Shown here piece by piece: positions 1 through 7,450 of a DNA stretch of 64,000 nucleotides (positions within the stretch are counted from its first letter, which is position 1; each line of letters opens with the position of its first letter). The notes beneath the pieces were generated by a model, which searched no databases, was not told the origin of the DNA, and was given only the letters and a program-made list of their open reading frames with translations. Source of the DNA: TMED109 sp002684605 (lineage in GTDB: Bacteria > Pseudomonadota > Alphaproteobacteria > TMED109); NCBI GenBank assembly GCA_913046335.1, contig CAJWSU010000003.1, positions 40,936 to 104,935 on the forward strand, given 5' to 3'. Position numbers and translations under genes: made by a program.

Positions 1-1305
1 ATCATCAGCCATTATATTATCTTCTACTTTAAGAGCTTCTATCCTACTTACTGCATGCATTACAGTGGTATGATCCCTGCCACCAAAAGTTCTTCCTATT
101 TCTGGAAGAGACCTAGAAGTAAGTTGCTTGGAGAGATACATGGCTATTTGCCTTGGCCTAGCAACTGCCCTTGCTCTTCTAGGAGAAGACATATCGCTTA
201 ATCTAATATTGAAATGTTCTGCTACTTTTTTTTGTATTTCTTCTATAGTAACCCTTCTATTATTAGCTCTAAGCAAGTCATGTAAAACATCGTGAGCACT
301 ATCAATTGAAACTGGCCTCCCAACCAATTGAGAATGAGCAACCAATCTTTTAAGTGCACCTTCTAGTTCACGAACATTTGATGTAATTTTATGTGCTAAA
401 AATTCAATTATATTTTTAGGGACAATACAATTCTTTATATCGTCTACCTTAGATTGTAATATTCCTAACCTTAACTCATAAGTTGTTTGATGAATTTCTC
501 CAACTATACCCCACCCTAAGCGGGAACGGAGCCTTTCTTCAATACCTTCTAAATCTGCAGGAGAACGATCTGAACTTACTATAATTTGCTTATTTTGATC
601 TACAAGTGCATTAAATGTATGAAAAAACTCTTCTTGAGTAGAGTTTTTTCCTGCAATAAATTGAACATCATCGACCATTAAAACATCAGCAGACCTAAAC
701 TGTTCTTTAAATACCATCGTTTCCTGCTGTCTTAAGGCTCTTACAAATTGATACATGAATTTTTCAGCTGATAAATAAACAACTTTTCTACTAGGATTCA
801 TTTCTCTAATTTTCCAAGCTATAGCATGCATTAAATGCGTTTTACCTAAACCAACACCCCCATATATTACTACAGGGTTAAATGCTATATCTTCTGATTC
901 TGCAATTCTTTGTGCTGCTGCCGCTACAAAGTTATTAGATGGCCCAATGACAAATTTATCAAAGGTATATCTTGGGTCTAAAGGAGATGATAATTTTAAT
1001 ATAGAAGAAGTTGCATCCTCTGATTTTTTTGTAACCCTTCCAGAGAGTCTTTCATCTACAATTAAATTGACACTAGATACATCTTTGCTTAAGCCTTGCC
1101 ATAAAGACCTTATTCTATTTCCATATCTTGGTTCGATCCAATCTTTATGAAATTTACTATGAACAGCAACTACTATATTTCCGCTAGCGTAGCTCGAGAG
1201 AGATATTAACCCCAGCCAATTTTCATAAACTGTTTCACCAGCCTCTTGTCTAAGTTGATTCCTAACTTGCTCCCACAATTCTATAGCTATGTCTTCTGAG
1301 AGCAT
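1..1305 (-). CDS. dnaA: Chromosomal replication initiator DnaA (3' end beyond window)
   Basis: DnaA binds DnaA boxes at oriC, forms an ATP-dependent filament and melts the origin. Translating the minus strand from the ATG at 1305 gives 435 residues that stay open to the window edge. The AAA+ Walker A (GGVGLGKTH, about residues 149-157) and Walker B (VLMVDDVQF, about 209-217) are intact. The C-terminal DNA-binding signature GGRDHTTVMHA lies at about 408-418, so only the last few tens of residues are missing. The N-terminal helical domain I and a short variable linker are present. rpsT lies about 90 bases upstream on the same strand, as is common in alphaproteobacteria. Identity is certain; only the end is unseen. 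Confidence 0.97.
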   Translation of the reverse strand, partial: MLSEDIAIELWEQVRNQLRQEAGETVYENWLGLISLSSYASGNIVVAVHSKFHKDWIEPRYGNRIRSLWQGLSKDVSSVNLIVDERLSGRVTKKSEDATSSILKLSSPLDPRYTFDKFVIGPSNNFVAAAAQRIAESEDIAFNPVVIYGGVGLGKTHLMHAIAWKIREMNPSRKVVYLSAEKFMYQFVRALRQQETMVFKEQFRSADVLMVDDVQFIAGKNSTQEEFFHTFNALVDQNKQIIVSSDRSPADLEGIEERLRSRLGWGIVGEIHQTTYELRLGILQSKVDDIKNCIVPKNIIEFLAHKITSNVRELEGALKRLVAHSQLVGRPVSIDSAHDVLHDLLRANNRRVTIEEIQKKVAEHFNIRLSDMSSPRRARAVARPRQIAMYLSKQLTSRSLPEIGRTFGGRDHTTVMHAVSRIEALKVEDNIMADD

Positions 1306-1395
1306 AAATCACCTTATGTTATATTTGTATAAACCAAAATAGGTAGAACAAACTATAACAATTATTTATAGCAATGCAATCAGCAATACAAAAAA

Positions 1396-1659
1396 TTATT
1401 TTAAAGCTTTAATTCTCTTATTATATCGAGAAATTTTTCTAGACATAGTGCTTTTGTGGATAACACCTTTATTAACCCCAGCCATTAATTCAGGCTGAAC
1501 AATTTTAAGAGCAGTCATAGCTATCTCATGATTTCCTTCAGTAATAGCTTCCTCTACTTTTCTTTCATAAGTGCGTATTTTACTTACTCTATTTTTGTTA
1601 ATGATAGTTTTGCGATTCGTAGATCTAATTCTTTTTTTTGCAGAAGCTATATTAGCCAT
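1396..1659 (-). CDS. rpsT: 30S ribosomal protein S20
   Basis: S20 binds 16S rRNA early in small-subunit assembly. The 87-residue product has the family hallmarks: an N-terminal MANIASAKKRIR stretch, a very basic helical body, and the conserved GVIHKSTMSRKISR segment near the C-terminus. Length matches the family (about 85-90 residues). An upstream AAGGAATATTAT-like stretch (minus strand) provides a ribosome binding site. It sits between the crotonase gene and dnaA, all on the minus strand. A perfect DnaA-box sequence (1455-1463) falls inside the coding region but is explained by the conserved VIHK codons. Confidence 0.97.
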   Translation of the reverse strand: MANIASAKKRIRSTNRKTIINKNRVSKIRTYERKVEEAITEGNHEIAMTALKIVQPELMAGVNKGVIHKSTMSRKISRYNKRIKALK

Positions 1660-1747
1660 ATAATATTCCTTAAAATCCTATTAAATTATTTTTTAGATAC
1701 TTTTCATAACCGATCTTTACAAATAGGTCAACTAATGTACTTGATTA

Positions 1748-2533
1748 TTAAGTGTTTTTAAAAACTGCTTTCCTTTTTTCAATAAACGCTTTCATTCCTT
1801 CTTTTCTATCATTTAAGGAAAAAGAGGACCTGAATAATCTTCTCTCATAAACAATGCCCTGAGATAATGTATTTTCATAAGAAGAATTAATAGCGTCTTT
1901 TGCCATTTTTAAAGCAGGAAGTGATTTTTTTGATATTTCGATAGCTATTTCTATAACTTTATCTAAAAAACCTTCTGATGGTATAACTCTACTTACTAGT
2001 CCTAATTTTTCTGCTTCTTCTACGTCTATCATCCTGCCTGTTAATATCATATCCATTGCCTTAGCTTTACCAATAGCTTTTGGCAGACGCTGAGTTCCCC
2101 CAGCTGCCGGAAAAACGCCTAAATTTATTTCAGGTTGCCCAAATTTTGAGTTTTCATTAGCTATTAGCATATCGCACATCATTGCTAGTTCACAGCCTCC
2201 ACCCAAAGCATAACCTTCAACTGCTGCAATTGTGGGTTTAGAGCAATAACTAATTTGTTCCCAAGGCTTAATAAAATCATTATTTATTAAATCAATAAAA
2301 GTTTTATTTTCCATTTCTTTTATATCAGCACCAGCCGCAAATGCTTTTTTAGAACCAGTAATTACAATAACAGATATATTCTCATTATTTTCTATAGAAT
2401 CTAGAGCATCATTTAAATCAGCTATCAAGTCTTTATTTAATGCATTTAAAGATTCAGGACGATTTAAAGTAATTAAAGCTACTTTCGAAATTGTTTTTGT
2501 TATTATATTTTTATAATTATTCTTTAAAGTCAT
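1748..2533 (-). CDS. Enoyl-CoA hydratase / crotonase family
   Basis: Crotonases hydrate 2-enoyl-CoA in fatty-acid or amino-acid degradation, in the cytoplasm. The 261-residue protein has the oxyanion-hole motif AAGADIKEM (about residues 66-74). Both catalytic glutamates of true enoyl-CoA hydratases are in place, in GGGCELAMMCD and GQPEINLGVFP, and the C-terminal half is normal. Length matches the family. Retention of both glutamates favours hydratase activity over the isomerase or hydrolase branches, but chain-length preference cannot be read. Its place between mutM and rpsT-dnaA is a frequent alphaproteobacterial arrangement. Confidence 0.92.
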   Translation of the reverse strand: MTLKNNYKNIITKTISKVALITLNRPESLNALNKDLIADLNDALDSIENNENISVIVITGSKKAFAAGADIKEMENKTFIDLINNDFIKPWEQISYCSKPTIAAVEGYALGGGCELAMMCDMLIANENSKFGQPEINLGVFPAAGGTQRLPKAIGKAKAMDMILTGRMIDVEEAEKLGLVSRVIPSEGFLDKVIEIAIEISKKSLPALKMAKDAINSSYENTLSQGIVYERRLFRSSFSLNDRKEGMKAFIEKRKAVFKNT

Positions 2534-2544
2534 GTAATTTTTCC

Positions 2545-2925
2545 TTAATTAATATTTAAGCTAAGAAAACTATTGTAAGTAATAAGTATTTTATTATTAA
2601 TTTTTTTAATGTTGATTTTTAATATTTCTTCTTCTCTTACAAAGACTAAATCTTTATTGTTAGATTCACTACTTAAAACCCATCCGAATTGGATTAAAAC
2701 AGATTTATAAAAAGTTTCTATTTCAAAGTCTTTTTGTGAAGATATAGCATCAACACTTACTATTTGTCCTATATCAGAATCAAAAAGAAAACATGAATCT
2801 TTATTTTCTATAATACTTTTATTAATAGGAATATCATTTATACATTCTAGAAAATCTATAGCGAAAGCATTTTTACTTAATGAAAGTAAAAGTATACTAT
2901 ATATTATTTTTGACAAGTTGGACAA
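2545..2925 (-). CDS. Small exported protein of unknown function
   Basis: I do not recognise this family. The frame runs downstream of mutM and overlaps its 3' end. An ATG exists at 2976, but using it would bury about 70 bases inside mutM and put a basic, non-signal-like stretch in front. TTG codons at 2925 or 2916 instead give a classic short signal peptide (basic start, hydrophobic IIYSILLLSL, cleavage after NAFA). I therefore place the start at 2925, with 2916 equally possible. The mature part, about 100 residues, is rich in Ile, Lys, Asn and Ser, with two Cys and no recognised motif. It ends 11 bases before the crotonase start, so it is probably cotranscribed with mutM and the crotonase. 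Confidence 0.6.
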   Translation of the reverse strand: MSNLSKIIYSILLLSLSKNAFAIDFLECINDIPINKSIIENKDSCFLFDSDIGQIVSVDAISSQKDFEIETFYKSVLIQFGWVLSSESNNKDLVFVREEEILKINIKKINNKILITYNSFLSLNIN

Positions 2926-3743
2926 TAATATGTTGACCTTCCGTTTTGGGCCTCTCTTTTGATAAGAGCGGAGCAATTATTAATACACTTATTATTTTCT
3001 TTATCATAAACAGATAAATAATTTTGAAAATAGCCTATTTCTCCAGAAATATTTTTATAATCTTGAAGTGTTGTTCCACCTTCTCTAATTGCTTTTTTTA
3101 AGACTTTTTCAATTTTAGAATAAAGAGTTTCAATATTTTTTAAAGATAAATCGCAACCTAAGGCAAAAGGAGATATTTTAGCCAAAAATAAAGATTCACA
3201 TACATAAATATTTCCAAGACCAGAAATAATAGACTGATTTAATAGTAATGATTTAATTGAAGATTGCCTTTTGCTTATATTTTCATAAAACAGTCTAATG
3301 GAAAACCCTTTAATTAAAGGTTCTGGACCTAAATTTTTAAATATATTTTTAAAACTGGGATCTTCATTATTGTAAATATTAAAAAACCCAAATCTTCTAG
3401 GGTCTTTAAATATAAAGCGTATTTTAATATTATTATTTTTTTTAAACTCTAAAGCTATATGATCATGCTTTTGAAATGGTTTAAATTTGTTTCTTTCTAT
3501 TACTATACTGCCAGACATGCCCAAATGAAAAATTATAGAATAATTATTATCGAATTGAATTATGCCATACTTAGCTCGACGTTGAACTCCAATTACTTTC
3601 ACATTATTAATTACAGACTTAATATTTTTTGATACTGTAATTCTTAAATCATAACGCTGAACATAGACTTTTTTTACAATTAAATTTTTAATTGCAAAAT
3701 TCAAACCGGTAGTTACAGTTTCAACTTCAGGAAGTTCAGGCAT
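2904..3743 (-). CDS. mutM: Formamidopyrimidine-DNA glycosylase (Fpg/MutM)
   Basis: MutM excises 8-oxoguanine and formamidopyrimidines and nicks the abasic site. The protein starts MPELPEVET, in which Pro2 (after Met removal) is the Schiff-base nucleophile and the following Glu is catalytic. The helix-two-turns-helix region contains SGLGNIYVCESL. The C-terminal zinc finger ends in GRSTYYCPTCQK. Length 279 is normal. One oddity: the first cysteine pair of the finger is C-I-N-N-C, three residues between cysteines instead of the usual two. The gene is divergent from ubiE, with about 40 bases between the starts. Confidence 0.96.
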   Translation of the reverse strand: MPELPEVETVTTGLNFAIKNLIVKKVYVQRYDLRITVSKNIKSVINNVKVIGVQRRAKYGIIQFDNNYSIIFHLGMSGSIVIERNKFKPFQKHDHIALEFKKNNNIKIRFIFKDPRRFGFFNIYNNEDPSFKNIFKNLGPEPLIKGFSIRLFYENISKRQSSIKSLLLNQSIISGLGNIYVCESLFLAKISPFALGCDLSLKNIETLYSKIEKVLKKAIREGGTTLQDYKNISGEIGYFQNYLSVYDKENNKCINNCSALIKREAQNGRSTYYCPTCQK

Positions 3744-3785
3744 AACTGAATACTAAAATAAGTAGTTATAGAAAGCTATAATATT

Positions 3786-4559
3786 ATGAATAAAAAAATG
3801 AAATCAGACGAAGAAAAAGTAATATATGGCCTTAAGAAAATACCAATTAACCAAAAAAGAAAAGAAATATCAAACTTATTTGAAAATGTATCAAATAATT
3901 ATGACCTAATGAATGACTTAATGAGCCTAGGGACCCATAGAATTTGGAAAAAAGATTTAGTAGATAGACTAGAAAGAGAACAAATTTTGACAGAAAAGAA
4001 GTTGGTACTAGACCTAGCTGGTGGAACAGGAGATGTTGCTTTTGCTTTAAAAAAACGTTTTCATCAAAATGAAATTACTATTATGGACCTTACACTTGGA
4101 ATGATGAAGGTTGGAAAACAAAAAGCAATAAACAAAAATATTCATAGCGGACTTAATTGGGTGGCAGGAGATGCTGCATATTTGCCTTTTAATCAGTCTT
4201 CTTTTAATAATATTACATGCGCCTTTGGCATAAGAAATGTGGCAGAGATAGAAAAAACTCTAAATGAATGCTATAAAGTTCTTAAGCCTGGAGGAAAATT
4301 AATGATTTTAGAATTTTCGCCAGAAGTAATAATCCCTTTCCAACAGTTTTATGACTATTACTTGAAAAATGTTTTACCATTTCTAGGCGATAAAATCGCT
4401 AATAATAAAGAAGCATATCAATACTTAGCAGAAAGTATTGAAACATTTTACACGCCTTATGGCTTTTGTACTTTACTAGAATCTGTAAAGTTTAAAATAG
4501 TTAAGCTTAAAAAATATTTAAGCGGTACTGCTTGCTTATATATAGCAACAAGAATTTAA
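3786..4559 (+). CDS. ubiE: Ubiquinone/menaquinone C-methyltransferase UbiE
   Basis: UbiE methylates the quinone ring during ubiquinone (and menaquinone) synthesis using S-adenosylmethionine. The 257-residue product carries the SAM-binding motif LDLAGGTGDVAF (about residues 75-86). It also has family signatures NNYDLMNDLMSLGTHRIWK near the N-terminus, FGIRNVAEIEKTLNE, and PGGKLMILEFSP. The start at 3786 leaves a short N-terminal extension; the ATG at 3798 is an alternative. It begins a plus-strand run with coaBC and dut. In many alphaproteobacteria ubiB follows ubiE directly; here it does not. Confidence 0.95.
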   Translation: MNKKMKSDEEKVIYGLKKIPINQKRKEISNLFENVSNNYDLMNDLMSLGTHRIWKKDLVDRLEREQILTEKKLVLDLAGGTGDVAFALKKRFHQNEITIMDLTLGMMKVGKQKAINKNIHSGLNWVAGDAAYLPFNQSSFNNITCAFGIRNVAEIEKTLNECYKVLKPGGKLMILEFSPEVIIPFQQFYDYYLKNVLPFLGDKIANNKEAYQYLAESIETFYTPYGFCTLLESVKFKIVKLKKYLSGTACLYIATRI

Positions 4560-4625
4560 AAGAGTTTAAATAAATGAATTATAAGGTTAATATATAATCC
4601 TATAATAAAATGTAAGAAAAAATAT

Positions 4626-5828
4626 ATGATGATGAATAATAATTTAAAAATACTTCTCATAATTTCTGGGGGCATTGCGGCCTATAAAAGCTTAGAATTG
4701 ATAAGAGTTCTGAAAAAAAATAATATTAGAGTCCAAGTAGTTTTAACAAAAGGTGGGGCACAATTTGTTACTCCTTTATCAGTTGCTGCTCTTTCAGAAG
4801 AAAAAGTATACCAAGAACTTTTTTCACTTAAAGATGAAACAGAAATGGGACATATTCAACTTTCAAGACAAAATGATTTAATACTGGTTGCTCCTGCATC
4901 CGCAAATATTATTGCACATGCTGCTGCGGGTATTGCTAATGATTTGGCAACTACAATATTATTAGCAGCAAACAAACCCATTTTATTCGCACCTTCTATG
5001 AATGTAGAGATGTGGAATAATCCTATTACAAAAAAGAATGTGAAATTTTTAGAAAATAATAATTATAAAATTATTGGTCCAGATTCGGGAGATTTGGCCT
5101 GCGGAGAAGAGGGTAATGGTAGAATGTCAGAGCCAGATACTATATATAAATATATTAATTCTATATTTAAAAAAAAAAAATTAAATATTGATGTCCTAGT
5201 TACTGCAGGACCAACCTTTGAAGCAATAGACCCCGTAAGATTTATTGGAAATAGGTCTTCAGGAAAACAAGGTATAGCAATTGCTACAGAGTTTTGTGAA
5301 TTAGGCGCGAATGTAACTTTAATACTAGGCCCAAGCTCACAAAAAGTTCCTGAAAACATTACGGTCATAAATATAGAAACAGCAAATGATATGTTAAAGG
5401 CGGTAAAAAGAATAACTAATATAGATGTTGCAATATGTGCTGCTGCAGTATCAGATTGGACTATAAAAAGCCCTTCAGAGAATAAAATTAAAAAAGATAA
5501 TGAAAATATTCCTAAAATAAATTTTGCATTAAATCCTGATATATTAGCGTATATTTCTAATAAAAAAAAGGATAGACCAAAATTAGTTATTGGTTTCGCT
5601 GCTGAAACAAATAATCTAATTAATAATGCTAAGGATAAACTTAAAAGCAAAAAATGTGATTGGATTATTGCTAATAACGTACTAGAAGATTCTGATATAT
5701 TTGGAGGTGATAATAATAATGTTAAGCTTATTACCAACGATAATATTGAATCATGGGATAAATGCTCAAAAACAAAGGTTGCAAAAAAGTTAGCCAGCAA
5801 GGTAATTAAAGAAATATTGGATTATTAA
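4626..5828 (+). CDS. coaBC: Bifunctional PPC decarboxylase / phosphopantothenate-cysteine ligase
   Basis: This fused enzyme makes 4'-phosphopantetheine for coenzyme A: CoaB couples cysteine to phosphopantothenate and CoaC decarboxylates the product with FMN. The N-terminal CoaC half shows GGIAAYKS, the region with catalytic His in MGHIQLSR, PASANI and APSMNVEMWNNP. The C-terminal CoaB half starts at about residue 186 with VLVTAGPTFEAIDPVRFIGN and SSGKQG, and later GFAAET. Length 400 fits the family. The two halves are joined by four lysine codons read from a run of 12 adenines (5169-5180). dut follows after one base, so the two are translationally close. Confidence 0.96.
   Translation: MMMNNNLKILLIISGGIAAYKSLELIRVLKKNNIRVQVVLTKGGAQFVTPLSVAALSEEKVYQELFSLKDETEMGHIQLSRQNDLILVAPASANIIAHAAAGIANDLATTILLAANKPILFAPSMNVEMWNNPITKKNVKFLENNNYKIIGPDSGDLACGEEGNGRMSEPDTIYKYINSIFKKKKLNIDVLVTAGPTFEAIDPVRFIGNRSSGKQGIAIATEFCELGANVTLILGPSSQKVPENITVINIETANDMLKAVKRITNIDVAICAAAVSDWTIKSPSENKIKKDNENIPKINFALNPDILAYISNKKKDRPKLVIGFAAETNNLINNAKDKLKSKKCDWIIANNVLEDSDIFGGDNNNVKLITNDNIESWDKCSKTKVAKKLASKVIKEILDY
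5169..5180 (+). repeat. A12 homopolymer at the CoaC/CoaB junction
   Basis: Twelve consecutive adenines encode four lysines (about residues 182-185) between the CoaC and CoaB domains of coaBC. Runs of nine or more adenines are known to promote transcriptional slippage. A one-base slip here would end or alter translation right after the decarboxylase domain. Confidence 0.9.
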
Positions 5829-5829
5829 T

Positions 5830-6276
5830 ATGGAAATAAAAATTACTGTTCTAAAACATGGCCCCGAAGACATTCCTAAATATGCCACTCAAGGATCCGC
5901 AGGAATGGATATCCAGGCTGCAATAGATAAGCCTATTATTGTGAAACCAGGAGAAAGAATATTAATACCAACAGGCTTTAAAGTAGAGATACCTGAAAAT
6001 TTCGAAATACAAGTAAGGCCAAGATCAGGTTTAGCAATTAAACATGGTATTTCTGTATTAAATTCTCCAGGCACGATTGATTCGGATTATAGAGGTGAAA
6101 TAGGAGTTATACTTATCAACCATGGAGATATAGATTTTAAAATTAATCCTTTTGATAGAATAGCTCAAATAGTTGTTACACAAATTATAAAAGTTAATAT
6201 TATTAAAAATGATGATCTTAGTAAGACTCAAAGAGGTTCGGGTGGGTTTGGTTCTACTGGAGAAAATAATGACTAA
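5830..6276 (+). CDS. dut: Deoxyuridine 5'-triphosphate nucleotidohydrolase
   Basis: dUTPase hydrolyses dUTP to dUMP and pyrophosphate, keeping uracil out of DNA and feeding dTMP synthesis. The 148-residue protein has all five trimeric dUTPase motifs: GSAGMDIQA (motif 1, about residue 22), RPRSGLAIKHGI (2), GTIDSDYRGEIGVIL with the catalytic Asp (3), RIAQIV (4) and RGSGGFGSTG (5, at the C-terminus). It follows coaBC after a single base, and its last codons overlap the ATG of the MoeB-like gene, so coaBC-dut-moeB-dsrE look like one operon. Confidence 0.97.
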   Translation: MEIKITVLKHGPEDIPKYATQGSAGMDIQAAIDKPIIVKPGERILIPTGFKVEIPENFEIQVRPRSGLAIKHGISVLNSPGTIDSDYRGEIGVILINHGDIDFKINPFDRIAQIVVTQIIKVNIIKNDDLSKTQRGSGGFGSTGENND

Positions 6277-7075
6277 CTTGGAATTTACTGAAGATGAAAT
6301 TCAACGGTATGCCAGACATATAACACTTCCACAAGTAGGAGGTATTGGTCAAAGAAAATTAATGAATGCAAAAGTTTTAGTAATTGGTGCTGGAGGCCTT
6401 GGTTCTCCTTTACTATTATATTTGGCAGCTGCCGGTGTAGGAACCATAGGCATTATAGATGATGACAAGGTTGAATTATCTAATTTACAAAGACAGATAA
6501 TTCATAAATCCAATATGATAGGGGCACATAAAACAGATAGTGCCAAAGAAACGATTTTATCTATCAATCCTAATATAAAGGTCATTACATATAAAAAAAG
6601 ATTCTCTTTTTCAAATGCTGAAGATATCGTATCAAAGTATGATATTGTGGCAGATGGCAGTGATAATTTTGGGACTAGATTCTTAGTTAATGATGTGTGT
6701 TTCCTTACAAAAAAAACTTTAGTATCTGCAGCAATTTTAAGATTCGAAGGTCAAATTTCAACTTATTCAGCATATAAAGATTCAAACTGTTGTTATAGAT
6801 GCTTATGGCCAAGTCCTCCTCCTAAAGGACTTATAGCGTCATGTGGAGAAGCTGGCGTTTTTGGTGCTTTGGCAGGAAGCATAGGTTCTATACAGGCTAT
6901 AGAAGTATTGAAAGAGATACTAGGAATAGGCAAAAGCTTAAATAATTTTCTTATGATATTTGACACTCTGTCTTCAGAGATGCGCAAAGTAAAAATTAAT
7001 AAAGATATTAACTGTCAACTTTGTGGGACACAGCCCAATATTGTCTCTATAAAAAAACACAAAGATTACTTATGA
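6269..7075 (+). CDS. moeB: MoeB/ThiF-type adenylyltransferase (E1-like)
   Basis: Enzymes of this family adenylate the C-terminal glycine of a small sulfur-carrier protein (MoaD or ThiS) so that sulfur can be attached. I place the start at the ATG at 6269, which overlaps the dut stop and gives the standard FTEDEIQRYARHI beginning; an upstream in-frame ATG at 6209 lies deep in dut. The 268-residue protein has the nucleotide loop GAGGLGSP (about 40-47), SNLQRQ (71-76), zinc-binding CYRC (175-178) and CQLC (249-252), and a conserved Cys in ASCGEAGV (192). There is no C-terminal rhodanese domain. Whether it serves molybdopterin or thiamine synthesis cannot be decided here. Confidence 0.88.
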   Translation: MTNLEFTEDEIQRYARHITLPQVGGIGQRKLMNAKVLVIGAGGLGSPLLLYLAAAGVGTIGIIDDDKVELSNLQRQIIHKSNMIGAHKTDSAKETILSINPNIKVITYKKRFSFSNAEDIVSKYDIVADGSDNFGTRFLVNDVCFLTKKTLVSAAILRFEGQISTYSAYKDSNCCYRCLWPSPPPKGLIASCGEAGVFGALAGSIGSIQAIEVLKEILGIGKSLNNFLMIFDTLSSEMRKVKINKDINCQLCGTQPNIVSIKKHKDYL

Positions 7076-7437
7076 AAAATAAAAAAAAGAAATTAATAGT
7101 AATTTTATACACCGAAGAGAAAACAAAGTTAAATTATGCTATGGGCATGATTGCAACTGCTGCAGCCTTAGAGAGGCCTACTGAATTATTTTTTACTGGT
7201 AAAAGCGTTACATCACTAATAATTAATAACAAAAATTCTAACTTTAACTATAAAAACTCAGAAGAATTATTATTAGCTATTATAGACTTAAATACTAAAT
7301 TAACTGTCTGCTCAGGAGCATTATCAGATAACAATATTAAAGAAAAAGATTTAAGAAGTGATATTATTATCAATGTTGAAGGTTTAACATCAATACTATC
7401 TTCTGAAAATCATGACAGTCAGATTATATTTATATAA
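7072..7437 (+). CDS. DsrE/DsrF-like family protein
   Basis: This short protein (about 121 residues from the ATG at 7072, which overlaps the preceding stop as ATGA) has a DsrE-like fold signature: a beta strand KKLIVILYT, then MGMIATAAALERPTELFFTG, and a single conserved-type cysteine in LTVCSGAL (about residue 83). DsrE relatives pass persulfide sulfur between proteins, using such a cysteine. The tight coupling to a MoeB/ThiF E1 enzyme suggests a shared sulfur-transfer task, which is an inference. No substrate can be named. Confidence 0.7.
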   Translation: MKNKKKKLIVILYTEEKTKLNYAMGMIATAAALERPTELFFTGKSVTSLIINNKNSNFNYKNSEELLLAIIDLNTKLTVCSGALSDNNIKEKDLRSDIIINVEGLTSILSSENHDSQIIFI

Positions 7438-7450
7438 TCTTATTTTTTTT
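7421..7450 (+). terminator. Intrinsic terminator of the coaBC-dut-moeB-dsrE run
   Basis: An 8-bp perfect stem (AGATTATA / TATAATCT) with a 4-base loop (7421-7440) is followed by a thymine-rich run (7441-7450). It overlaps the last codons of the DsrE-like gene. The convergent dehydrogenase gene ends at 7449. The stem is AT-rich, so its strength is uncertain. Confidence 0.5.

Noticed and set aside
1455..1463. Perfect DnaA box (TGTGGATAA) close to dnaA
   Set aside because: It lies inside rpsT and is dictated by the conserved Val-Ile-His-Lys codons; no cluster of boxes is nearby, so I do not call an origin.
5063..5800. Long minus-strand open frame opposite coaBC
   Set aside because: It mirrors the codons of a certain gene, has low-complexity hydrophobic content and no ribosome site; it is a shadow frame.
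6209..6268. Upstream in-frame start for the MoeB-like gene
   Set aside because: It would sit deep inside dut and adds non-family residues; the ATG at 6269 overlaps the dut stop and gives the normal N-terminus.
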